Shown piece after piece: positions 28,249 through 36,652 of a DNA stretch of 64,000 nt. The DNA comes from Hydrogenovibrio marinus. Its GTDB lineage: Bacteria > Pseudomonadota > Gammaproteobacteria > Thiomicrospirales > Thiomicrospiraceae. Position numbers and translations under genes: made by a program. The stretch lies in NCBI RefSeq assembly GCF_013340845.1, contig NZ_AP020335.1:1674001-1738000 (forward strand), in the 5' to 3' direction. The notes below the pieces were generated by a model. It did not search any database, was not told the origin of the DNA, and saw only the letters and a program-made list of their open reading frames with translations. Every line of letters starts with the position of its first letter. The stretch's first letter is position 1.

Positions 28249-28815
28249 AAGCGAATTCTTAACCTAAATCAATTTTCTCCAAATACTCGCGCTATTTTAG
28301 CAAAATCAAAATTGTACAGATTACTTAGTTCACAAAAATATGAAAAACGCCTCACCAAAGTTTTCAAAAAACGATATGCACCATTATATGTTGATAGAAA
28401 AACTCTCTTTTTCGATTAAGAAATTTAATTGTAAAAAGTGTTGTTACAACAAATCATCTGAGACGACCTAGCAGGCTGATTAATTTTTAATCACTTTAAA
28501 AAAGATTAACGAATTTTAGGCACTTACCAATCAACGGGGTAATTTTAACCACAAAGTTATCCACAGGTTTTGTGGATGAAAAAACATAAGTACTTTCAAC
28601 ACACAAAACATTAAAAAAAATACAAAAGAAATTATATATCAATAGGTTATAGTATTTTTCTAGAATACAACGCCAATAAAAAAACTAATTTTCAAAAAAC
28701 ACTGTCAAGCATTTTCTTAAATTTATTCACCGCTTCGTTTTGGTGCGTATTCTCGTTCCAAGAAAATTGGGTTGTGTTAAAATTCGTGCCAAATTTGAAT
28801 TTTCTCGAGGTATTT
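28249..28815. other. AT-rich intergenic region between fnr and the kinase-Rieske gene
   Basis: 567 bases without a convincing gene. It is markedly A/T-rich. It contains a perfect DnaA-box sequence TTATCCACA (28557-28565), and ATCCACA/TGTGGAT form a 7-bp inverted pair around GGTTT (28559-28577). Also present is a palindrome GATTAA-TTT-TTAATC (28478-28492). No FNR box (TTGAT-N4-ATCAA) was found by eye. The promoters of both divergent genes must lie here; TGTGTTAAAAT (about 28773-28783) is a possible extended -10 for the kinase gene. Confidence 0.5.
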
Positions 28816-30018
28816 ATGGCAAAAATTTTAGGTATAGGAAATGCAATCCTAGACGTCATCCTAACCACAGCGCATTACCCAAGGGAAGATGAGGAACTTA
28901 GAGCCTCTGAGCGTCAGTTTCAGGTGGGCGGTAATGTCTGTAATTCTCTTTATGTTTTGAGCCAGCTTGGACACGACACAACTATCGCAACCACCATTGC
29001 CAGTGACGATGCTTCAAAACAGTTGTTAAATGGCTTAAAAGCTCGACAAATACAAACTGAACACACTCAGAGATTCATTCAAGGACAAACCCCCACTTCC
29101 TATGTCATTCTCAATCAAGAGAACGGCAGTAGAACCATCACCCACTTTCGTGATCTGCCGGAGCTAAGTTTTGATTTCTTTGCCAAAATCGAAATAGAAG
29201 AATATGACTGGTTACATTTTGAAGGGCGTAACCTGGAACATCTTCCAGGAATGATGAACATCGCCAAGACCTTTTTAACCCATCAGCCTATTTCACTGGA
29301 AGTTGAAAAGGCGCGAGACGGCATTGAGCAACTCTTCCCTCAAGCAAACCTGTTAATCTTTTCTCACCACTATGCTGGCCAAAAGGGATATAAGGATGCG
29401 ACAAGCCTACTGAAAGACATCAAAACTCAAGCGCCAAACAGTCACTTAGTATGTGCTTGGGGCAAGGACGGTGCATGGTTCTGTCCGGCAGGGGGCAATA
29501 TCTCGCACCAGTCAATCCATGAAATTCCACAAACGATTGATACCCTCGGTGCCGGAGACACCTTCAATGCTGCATTAATTGACGCATTGATTCAAAAACA
29601 AGATTTAGCAACTGCTGTGGATACCGCATCCAAACTTGCTGCAAGAAAATGCCAGCAATTCGGGTTCGATAACCTATTGACAGAAATCAAAGAAAAACAG
29701 CCGCTAGCAAATGTTAACCAAGTCAACAACTCGAAAGTACTGATTGTGCCTTGTGCAGATTTGCCTCACTCGGTTATTTTGATTAAGCATGAAGATCAGG
29801 TTAAGGCATACCAGAACAACTGCCCTCATCAAGATGTACCGCTAAACGAAGCTTATAAGGTAGACGTTAATCCATTTGAAAAAACGATGAAGTGCTCTGT
29901 ACACGATGCCTTCTTCTCAATTGAAGATGGTGTGTGCATTGAAGGTCCGTGTATCAATGACGAACTAGAGATCGTCGCTATTGAGATAGATGATAAAGGC
30001 GATATTTATCTCGCCTAA
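28816..30018 (+). CDS. PfkB-family sugar kinase fused to a Rieske [2Fe-2S] domain
   Basis: Starts at MAKILGIGNAILDV, with GAGGT six bases upstream; an in-frame ATG 14 codons earlier is less likely. It has 400 residues. Residues 1 to about 300 form a PfkB/ketohexokinase-like kinase: QVGGNVCNSLYVLSQLG near the N-terminus and the catalytic DTLGAGDTFNAALIDAL. Residues from about 310 form a complete Rieske-type domain with ligands Cys336-Pro-His338 and Cys360-x-x-His363, followed by FFSIEDGVCIEGPC. Both active sites look intact. The sugar substrate is unknown. A Rieske domain on a sugar kinase is unusual and might give redox control. Confidence 0.85.
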   Translation: MAKILGIGNAILDVILTTAHYPREDEELRASERQFQVGGNVCNSLYVLSQLGHDTTIATTIASDDASKQLLNGLKARQIQTEHTQRFIQGQTPTSYVILNQENGSRTITHFRDLPELSFDFFAKIEIEEYDWLHFEGRNLEHLPGMMNIAKTFLTHQPISLEVEKARDGIEQLFPQANLLIFSHHYAGQKGYKDATSLLKDIKTQAPNSHLVCAWGKDGAWFCPAGGNISHQSIHEIPQTIDTLGAGDTFNAALIDALIQKQDLATAVDTASKLAARKCQQFGFDNLLTEIKEKQPLANVNQVNNSKVLIVPCADLPHSVILIKHEDQVKAYQNNCPHQDVPLNEAYKVDVNPFEKTMKCSVHDAFFSIEDGVCIEGPCINDELEIVAIEIDDKGDIYLA

Positions 30019-30030
30019 AACAGATTAAAA

Positions 30031-30065
30031 TTGGGGTGGTTCATACCTCCCAACCTGGCAGATTT
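30031..30065 (-). repeat. dispersed motif, copy 5, with a hairpin arm
   Basis: CCCAACCTGGCAGATTT (30049-30065) is the reverse complement of the motif. TTGGGG-TGGT upstream pairs with ACCTCCCAA to form a stem with a TCAT loop. The unit lies between the convergent kinase-Rieske and rlmB genes and resembles the copy at 40861. It may also act as a terminator. Confidence 0.6.
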
Positions 30066-30084
30066 CTTATCTGAAGGATTTTAA

Positions 30085-30822
30085 TTATTTTGCTAAATGA
30101 CGTTGTCGATAGACTTCGTACAAAGTTACACCTGTTGCAACAGAAACATTCAAACTTTCCACACTTCCTACCATCGGAATGGCAGCAAGATGGTCACAGC
30201 TTTCACGAGTCAGCTTTCTCAAGCCGGTGCCTTCAGCTCCCATCACCAAACCAACAGAACCCTTAAAGTCCATATCGTAAATGGTTTGATCCGTTTCGCC
30301 TGCCAGCCCTGTCATCCACATGCCTTTTTGCTGCAAGTCTTTCAAGGTTCTTGCAAGGTTTGAGACAACAACCAACTTGACTGTCTCTGCGGCGCCACAA
30401 GCAACTTTACGAACGGTTGCATTCAACCCAACAGAATTATGCTTTGGAATCACCACTGCATCCACACCGGTAGCGTCTGCTGTGCGCAGAATAGCTCCTA
30501 AGTTATGCGGATCTTGTACCTCATCCAAAAATAGAAATACCGGATTGTTGATTTCTTCAACCATTTTGACAAGGTCAGATTCGGTTAGGTCTGCTTGCTT
30601 GGCAACCAAAGCGATGACCCCCTGATGAACGCCTTCAACCTGATTGAAAAAAGACTTGGCCTCTGTGTTAACCGTTACGTCCAAACGCTTGGCTTGATCC
30701 ACCAATGCTTGCACGCGCTTGTTTAGAGGCCCCTTTTGCACCGACAACGCATAAATAAGATGCGGCGATTGCTTCAGCAACTTTTCAATTGCATGAATAC
30801 CAAATAGCTGTTCTTGCTTCAT
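30085..30822 (-). CDS. rlmB: 23S rRNA (guanosine2251-2'-O)-methyltransferase RlmB
   Basis: SpoU/TrmH-class (SPOUT) methyltransferase for G2251 in the peptidyl-transferase loop. It has 245 residues. The N-terminal L30e-like substrate domain (FGIHAIEKLLKQSPHLIYAL) is followed by SPOUT motifs: LFLDEVQDPHNLGAILRTADATG, LVMGAEGTGLRKLTRESCD and VESLNVSVATGVTLYEVYRQR. It follows rnr by 22 bases in the same direction, the classic rnr-rlmB pair. Confidence 0.97.
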   Translation of the reverse strand: MKQEQLFGIHAIEKLLKQSPHLIYALSVQKGPLNKRVQALVDQAKRLDVTVNTEAKSFFNQVEGVHQGVIALVAKQADLTESDLVKMVEEINNPVFLFLDEVQDPHNLGAILRTADATGVDAVVIPKHNSVGLNATVRKVACGAAETVKLVVVSNLARTLKDLQQKGMWMTGLAGETDQTIYDMDFKGSVGLVMGAEGTGLRKLTRESCDHLAAIPMVGSVESLNVSVATGVTLYEVYRQRHLAK

Positions 30823-30844
30823 CTTAAATCAGGCTCAAGCATTA

Positions 30845-33226
30845 TCAAGACTGAGCCGGCTTCTTACCGCCTTTTTTACGGTAATAACGTTTCTTCTTGC
30901 GCTTTTTAGGTTGCTCTTCATCGTTCTGATCTTCAGGAGCGGCATCTATATCTTCGCCTTCCGTCAGGCTGGTAATGAATCGTAAATCTACTTTACGCTC
31001 ATCCAAATCTACTTTGGCGACCTGTACGCGAATACGATCCCCTAAACGATAAACCTTTCCTGTACGCTCACCTTTCAGGCAATGACGAGACTGATCGTAA
31101 TGGAAATAGTCTTCTCCCAACTCAGTGATATGCACCAAACCTTCGACATACAAGGAATCCAGTTCTACAAACAAACCAAAGTTGGTGGCTGCAGAAATGG
31201 TTGCATCATACTCTTCTCCCAAACGATGAGATAAGAACTCACATTTCAAGAAGGTAACTGCATCACGCGTTGCTTCATCAGCTCGACGTTCAGTGCCCGA
31301 GCAATGCTCACCAAAGGTTTTCATATCCGCTTCGGAATATTCATAAGTTTCAACAGGCTTTTTCTGCCAAGCGAAACGAATCGCGCGGTGAATCAACAGG
31401 TCTGGGTAACGACGAATTGGCGACGTAAAGTGCGCATAGTTCTCGTAGTTCAAACCAAAGTGACCGAGATTGTCAGGCTGGTAAACCGCTTGGTTCATGC
31501 TACGCAACAACACTGTTTCAACAATGTGACTGTAAGGTTTGCCCTGAACTTTCTCAGCAACTGCCGCAAAGTCTTCAGCGCTTGGGTCATCGCCCCCTTC
31601 CAAGAACAACCCGAAGTCACCCAAGAATGTTCTTAGGTTATTCAGTTTTTCTTCAGAAGGTTTTTCGTGTACACGATAAAGAATCGGAATCTTATGCCAC
31701 TTAAGGTAACGAGCCGTCGCCACGTTAGCCATCAACATACATTCTTCAATCAATTTATGAGCATCGTTACGATGCACTGGAACGATTTCTTTAATCTTAC
31801 GAGCATCATCGAACACAATTCTTGTTTCAACAGTATCAAACTCTAAAGCGCCGCGGCTTTCACGCGCTGTCTTCAGTATTTGATAAAGATCGTTCAAATC
31901 TACCAGGTTGGGTACCAAGTCTTTGAAAGTATCACGATGCTCACTCTGATCATTGGTCAGAATGTCGTGAACCTGATTATAGGTCAACCTAGCTTTCGAA
32001 TGCATCACCGCATCATAAAACTGTGTGCGTTCAAGCTTACCTTCATCGTCAATCGACATATCGCAAACCATACACAAACGGTCTACTTTCGGGTTCAAAG
32101 AACACATTTCGTTAGACAGTTTTTCCGGCAACATCGGAATAACCTTTTGCGGGAAGTACACTGAGTTACCACGTTCAAAGGCTTCTTTATCCAACACGCT
32201 GCCTGATTTGACGTAATGGGAAACATCGGCAATTGCTACCACCAGACGCCACCCTTTTTTGCGACGCTTGGCAAAAACGGCATCATCAAAGTCTTTAGAA
32301 TCTTCACCATCAATCGTCACCAAAGGCAGACTACGAAGGTCTTTTCTGCCTTCAATTTCCGCTTCTGTCACTTCGTTTGGAATATCATCCAACTCAGCCA
32401 ACAACTCAGGTGACCACTCATTTGGAATACCATGTGCATAAATCGCTGAATCAATTTCCATTCCCGGCGCCATATAGTCACCGACAACTTCAATGATTTT
32501 ACCGATGGCACTTGAGCGCTTGGTTGGCTGGTGAATAATTTCCACCATAACGATTTGGCCTTCCGCCGCATCAATCAAACCATCTTGGGGAATGAAAATA
32601 TCTTGTGCAATCTTACTGTTACTAGGCTGAACCCAAGCTAGCCCGTCCTCATAATGAAGACGACCCAGTACTTTTTCATTGGTGTGTTTTACCACCTCAA
32701 CGATCATCCCTTCACGTCGACCTTTACGATCGACACCGACAACCGATGCAATGACGATATCGCCATGAAATACTTTATGCATTTCCTTTTCAGAAAGGAA
32801 CAAGTCTGAACCACCATCTTCCGGCTCAACGAAACCGAAACCATTCGGGTGCCCCAAAACTTTCCCTTTGATCAAATCCATTTTCTGGATAAGGCCAAAC
32901 GCTCCACGACGGTTTCTTAAAAGCTGACCATCTCGGACCATAGCTTTCAAACGTCGAGACAAAGCTTCGAATCGTTCTTCATCGTCAACTTCCAAGCTGT
33001 CGGCGATCTGCTTGATGCGCATTGGCTTTTGCTCTTTTTCAAGCATTTCAATAATGAATTCACGACTAGGAATTGGGTTGTCGTATTTTGACGCCTCCCT
33101 ATCAGCATGAGGGTCGACGGTAGAATTGTTTGTTTCTGTTGTAGCAGTCTCTTCGTTCACTACTGATTGCATATTTGAAGATTCCTCTGAAGAAAGCTCC
33201 AAGGCATTTTGTTTTGTTTCTGACAC
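30845..33226 (-). CDS. rnr: ribonuclease R
   Basis: 3'-5' exoribonuclease for structured RNA and rRNA quality control. It has 793 residues. In order: an Asn/Thr/Glu-rich leader, a helix-turn-helix domain (EFIIEMLEKEQKPMRIKQI), cold-shock domains (VLGHPNGFGFVEPEDGGSDLFL), the RNB domain with DGEDSKDFDDAVFA holding the metal aspartates, an S1 domain, and a Lys/Arg-rich tail (KKRKKKRYYRKKGGKK). Unlike E. coli RNase R the protein begins with an extra low-complexity stretch. One dispersed-motif copy (31896-31912) encodes PNLVDL. Confidence 0.96.
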   Translation of the reverse strand: MSETKQNALELSSEESSNMQSVVNEETATTETNNSTVDPHADREASKYDNPIPSREFIIEMLEKEQKPMRIKQIADSLEVDDEERFEALSRRLKAMVRDGQLLRNRRGAFGLIQKMDLIKGKVLGHPNGFGFVEPEDGGSDLFLSEKEMHKVFHGDIVIASVVGVDRKGRREGMIVEVVKHTNEKVLGRLHYEDGLAWVQPSNSKIAQDIFIPQDGLIDAAEGQIVMVEIIHQPTKRSSAIGKIIEVVGDYMAPGMEIDSAIYAHGIPNEWSPELLAELDDIPNEVTEAEIEGRKDLRSLPLVTIDGEDSKDFDDAVFAKRRKKGWRLVVAIADVSHYVKSGSVLDKEAFERGNSVYFPQKVIPMLPEKLSNEMCSLNPKVDRLCMVCDMSIDDEGKLERTQFYDAVMHSKARLTYNQVHDILTNDQSEHRDTFKDLVPNLVDLNDLYQILKTARESRGALEFDTVETRIVFDDARKIKEIVPVHRNDAHKLIEECMLMANVATARYLKWHKIPILYRVHEKPSEEKLNNLRTFLGDFGLFLEGGDDPSAEDFAAVAEKVQGKPYSHIVETVLLRSMNQAVYQPDNLGHFGLNYENYAHFTSPIRRYPDLLIHRAIRFAWQKKPVETYEYSEADMKTFGEHCSGTERRADEATRDAVTFLKCEFLSHRLGEEYDATISAATNFGLFVELDSLYVEGLVHITELGEDYFHYDQSRHCLKGERTGKVYRLGDRIRVQVAKVDLDERKVDLRFITSLTEGEDIDAAPEDQNDEEQPKKRKKKRYYRKKGGKKPAQS
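31896..31912 (+). repeat. dispersed motif, copy 6 (inside rnr)
   Basis: AAATCTACCAGGTTGGG on the plus strand, the TACCAGG variant. Encodes PNLVDL in RNase R on the minus strand. Confidence 0.65.
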
Positions 33227-33340
33227 ACTTACTCAACTTTTTATCTTTACGTAGGAAGTTTGTTAAGACAACTCTAAAACATTCCAATCGTTGTCTTGGC
33301 TCTCTAATTACTATTCCAAAAAAGAAAGGGGCTTCCAGTT

Positions 33341-33367
33341 AAAAAAAAGCCTAGCAACGTGCTAGGC
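33341..33367 (-). terminator. intrinsic terminator after the lpd-like gene
   Basis: GCCTAGCA and TGCTAGGC form a perfect 8-bp stem with a 3-base loop. On the minus strand it is followed by eight T, so it ends transcription from the flavoprotein gene before rnr. The rest of the 222-base gap (33227-33448) should hold the rnr promoter, which I cannot place. Confidence 0.85.
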
Positions 33368-33448
33368 CGCGCCTATTATATAACAATTTGTTTTAATTGT
33401 AATCTTGATGATTTTTAAACATTTTTGACAAAAAAACTTAAGCCTTCT

Positions 33449-34852
33449 TTAAGCTCTTTTTGGCATCGCAGAAATCTCTTCCACACTATATAGCTGCTTT
33501 GCCAATATCCTAAGTGCCGACTCCAACGCTTCTTCCAAAACCGGGTGATAGAACGGCATATCCAACAGTTCTTTTATCGTCAATTTCTGCGCTACTGCCC
33601 AAGCCAATAAATGCGTCAAATGCTCTGCGTTATGCATTACCAGCTCGCCGCCTAGCAAACATCTACTTGATTTGTCAGCATAAAGAACAATGCTACCTTT
33701 GTCCTCGTCCATGACAATCGCTCGCCCATTATTTCTTTCCAGATCAAACGCCGCCATGGCACAATTTGACAATTCCAAATCAGAGTAAGAAGTTCCAAAC
33801 ACCCCCACCTGTGGATCGGTAAATGCCACAACTAAAGACGTTTTTCTTTCGTATTCCGTTATGTTTGGATAAGCCATTGCATTTTCTGCCGCAATCGCCC
33901 CTTCATGTCCTGCTTCATGCAAAATCGGTCGATAAGTGTTGACGTCTCCAGCAATAAAAATCGGTTTATCACCAACTTGCATTGAATTGACATTAAAAGG
34001 TGGCATCCCTCGTTCATTCAACTCAACACCTATATTTTCTATGCCGATTTGGTCAATATTTGGTCGTCTTCCCAATGAAGCTACCACCGCATCGACCTCA
34101 AACATATTGTCCCCCAACGTCACCTTAACACCAGACTCTGTTTTCTCCAGTTGTGCTGCCTTTCCGAGATAAATGGGGAACTCTTTGGAAATACATTCAT
34201 ATAACTTAGCCGCTGCTTGGGGTGACTTCACACTGGTCAATGATGGTGCCATTTCAATTCCAATTACCTCAACCCCAATTCGCGACAACGCCTGCCCTAA
34301 CTCCAATCCGATAATGCCTAATCCGATTACCGCCATTTTTTTGGGCAGGGCTTCCAACTCAAATAAGGTATCACTCGTCAAAAGTCGATCACCCAGCTCT
34401 AACCACGGTTGAGGCACAACGGGCCTTGATCCGGTTGCGATAATGATTCTTTCTGCCTGAATCATCTCACCATTAACCTCAACCTGATTATCAGAAATAA
34501 ACTTCGCATAACCTGTTATTAACTGTTCAGAAGTTAATGTATCGGTACTACCTGCGATCACGCCGCCAGTAAAACGGTCTCTAAAAGCTCTTACACGTTT
34601 CAACACCGCCGCATCATCTATGGAAAGCGACTCTGCACCGTTAATACCAAACGCTGCAAACTTTTTTCTGGCATAAAAATGGTCTGCACAATGAATCATC
34701 GCTTTTGAAGGCATACATCCCACCCTGGCACAAGTGGTTCCGTAATCACCTCCATTAATCATCAAGAAATCATCTGTCTCTTTACGAATCTTGCCAAGTG
34801 CCGTCAACCCGGCTGAACCAGCCCCTATAATTAAATACTTTACTTGCTTCAT
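33449..34852 (-). CDS. dihydrolipoyl dehydrogenase-like flavoprotein
   Basis: FAD/NAD(P) disulfide oxidoreductase of 467 residues. It has the N-terminal FAD motif IIGAGSAGLTALG and redox cysteines in TTCARVGCMPSKAMIH. IIATGSRPVVPQPW and the second nucleotide motif VIGLGIIGLELGQAL follow, with FIAGDVNTYRPILHEAGHEGAIAAENA. The C-terminal dimer domain has the active-site His-Glu (FYHPVLEEAL). All catalytic residues are present. No 2-oxoacid dehydrogenase or glycine-cleavage gene is adjacent, so the lipoyl substrate is not confirmed and a mercuric-reductase or RclA-like role cannot be excluded. It is divergent from mltF. Confidence 0.88.
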   Translation of the reverse strand: MKQVKYLIIGAGSAGLTALGKIRKETDDFLMINGGDYGTTCARVGCMPSKAMIHCADHFYARKKFAAFGINGAESLSIDDAAVLKRVRAFRDRFTGGVIAGSTDTLTSEQLITGYAKFISDNQVEVNGEMIQAERIIIATGSRPVVPQPWLELGDRLLTSDTLFELEALPKKMAVIGLGIIGLELGQALSRIGVEVIGIEMAPSLTSVKSPQAAAKLYECISKEFPIYLGKAAQLEKTESGVKVTLGDNMFEVDAVVASLGRRPNIDQIGIENIGVELNERGMPPFNVNSMQVGDKPIFIAGDVNTYRPILHEAGHEGAIAAENAMAYPNITEYERKTSLVVAFTDPQVGVFGTSYSDLELSNCAMAAFDLERNNGRAIVMDEDKGSIVLYADKSSRCLLGGELVMHNAEHLTHLLAWAVAQKLTIKELLDMPFYHPVLEEALESALRILAKQLYSVEEISAMPKRA

Positions 34853-35038
34853 CGTTCAGACCTCCCCATTCTCAACCCTGTCGAAAGTTGAATCAATTCA
34901 ATCTGTTTTATTAAATTGAAACATAAAAAAACGGCTAAAAACTCGCTTCATCTTACCAATAGCCGATATTTTGTTCATTGCATTTTTGTGATTTTTAGTA
35001 ATATGGAGCTTATTGTGTTATATGGGAAATGGATATCT

Positions 35039-36652
35039 ATGCGATTGACGCTTAAGTCTGCGCAGCAAGCCTCATCAAAGCTGCCTAACAGCGCCAAAAA
35101 TTCGAGCAAGCTAAAGCTTGTCATATCCATTTGCATACTGTTTGGATTTTTGCTTGGCAACATCAACCTTTTGGAAGCCGACACCGATGTTCCAAAACCA
35201 AAGGCGATTTACCCGAAATCCTCGATTATTGATAGAATTCAAAAGCCCTTCACCGGTGATTTGGATGCTATACGAAAGCGGAGAATCATCCGGGTACTGG
35301 TCAGTCGAACCAAAACCAACTTCTTCTTAACCTCCAAAGGATTCAGAGGGCTAGAACATGATCTACTGGTCGCATATGAATCCTACCTGAACCGCGGCCC
35401 ACGAAAGCAACGCTACGAAACCCACCTGACATTCATCCCTCTTCCTTTCAGCGAAATCCTGACCAAACTTCAACAAGGCTATGGCGACATTGCCGCTTCT
35501 GGTCTTACCATTACCCCCGAACGTCAGAGGCTGGTGGACTTCACCAAACCCTACATTACCAATGTTGAAGAAATTCTGATTTCCAACAAACACGCCCCGC
35601 CAATCAAAAGATTGCAGGACTTGGCTGGTAAACAAGTAGTTGTCGTGGGAGACAGCAGTTATATCATCCACTTGGAGAAGCTTAACCAAACGCTTGGGGT
35701 ACTCGGACTCCCTCCGATTGAAATCGTAAGAGCAGCACCTCTGCTGGAAGCCGAAGATTTGCTGGAGCTGATCAATGAAGGGATTTATGACTACACAGTT
35801 GTAGATAGTCACATTGGCGAAATTTGGAGCAAGGTACTTGGTAACATCCAACTTCATCCGGACTTCGTGCTTTACCACAATGGACAGATCGCTTGGGCGA
35901 TTCAGAAAAACCACCCCAAATTAAAAGCTTCCCTCGATCGATTTATTCAAGCCTATGCTAAACCCGGTCGTTTCCTAGGTAATGCCGTGTACAAAAAGTA
36001 TTTTGAAGACACCTATTGGATTAAAAGACCCTTAACCCACGACCTGCTGAAAAAGGTGAGATGCCTACAATATTATTTCGAACTCTATGCCGAATACTAC
36101 GGATTTGATTGGAAGCTCATAGCAGCACTGGCTTACCAAGAGTCTCGCTTCAACCAGAGCAAGAAAAGCAACATGGGGGCTCTCGGAATCATGCAAATCA
36201 AGCCCTCCACTGCCAGAGATAAAAATGTAGACATCCACCACATCAACGTGCTCGAAAACAATATTGAAGCCGGAGTGAAATACCTCGCATTTTTAAGAGA
36301 ACGCTACTTCTCAGACCCCCAGTACTCACCTGAAGACCGTGATAACTTCGCACTAGCCGCTTACAATGCCGGACCGGCAAGAATACAGCAGCTACAAGAA
36401 GACGCTCAAAAACATGGATTGAATCCATATAAGTGGTTTTACAACGTTGAGACACTAGCTAGAAACGAGATCGGTAGGGAAACCGTGAACTATGTCACCA
36501 GTATTCAGAAAATGAAACTGTTCCTGGCGGCATCAAGACGATTGGAAGAAAACAAACGACTACTTTTAGAGAAAACCTCTCAAAGTAACATTGATGTAAA
36601 AACCTTGACAAAAAAGAAAGTGATTAAGAAGAAGCCGGACGATAAACCTTAA
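35039..36652 (+). CDS. mltF: membrane-bound lytic murein transglycosylase F
   Basis: Cleaves the MurNAc-GlcNAc bond of peptidoglycan. Starting at MRLTLKSAQQ it has 537 residues; earlier in-frame starts (from 34916) would add an implausible hydrophobic leader. The signal/anchor (LVISICILFGFLLGN) leads to a solute-binding-type regulatory domain (RIIRVLVSRTKTNFFLTSKGFRGLEHDL ... GYGDIAASGLTITPERQRLVDFTKPY). The SLT catalytic domain has the glutamate in ALAYQESRFNQ, then MGALGIMQIKPSTA and NFALAAYNAGPARIQQLQ. It lacks a clear lipobox. The Lys-rich tail overlaps the convergent thiI gene by 29 bases. Confidence 0.93.
   Translation: MRLTLKSAQQASSKLPNSAKNSSKLKLVISICILFGFLLGNINLLEADTDVPKPKAIYPKSSIIDRIQKPFTGDLDAIRKRRIIRVLVSRTKTNFFLTSKGFRGLEHDLLVAYESYLNRGPRKQRYETHLTFIPLPFSEILTKLQQGYGDIAASGLTITPERQRLVDFTKPYITNVEEILISNKHAPPIKRLQDLAGKQVVVVGDSSYIIHLEKLNQTLGVLGLPPIEIVRAAPLLEAEDLLELINEGIYDYTVVDSHIGEIWSKVLGNIQLHPDFVLYHNGQIAWAIQKNHPKLKASLDRFIQAYAKPGRFLGNAVYKKYFEDTYWIKRPLTHDLLKKVRCLQYYFELYAEYYGFDWKLIAALAYQESRFNQSKKSNMGALGIMQIKPSTARDKNVDIHHINVLENNIEAGVKYLAFLRERYFSDPQYSPEDRDNFALAAYNAGPARIQQLQEDAQKHGLNPYKWFYNVETLARNEIGRETVNYVTSIQKMKLFLAASRRLEENKRLLLEKTSQSNIDVKTLTKKKVIKKKPDDKP

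Noticed and set aside
28228-28419. Small plus-strand open frame of 63 codons starting inside fnr
   Set aside because: No ribosome site, starts within another gene, low-complexity basic product from AT-rich sequence; no sign of coding constraint.
28249-28815. Chromosomal origin at the DnaA-box pair
   Set aside because: Only one perfect and one imperfect box; no dnaA, dnaN, gidA/mnmG or other origin-linked genes nearby.
34719-34730. CCCACCCTGGCA in the lpd-like gene resembles the dispersed motif
   Set aside because: The core has a mismatch and the AGATTT part is absent; the bases encode the conserved redox-cysteine motif CARVGC, so the similarity is coincidental.
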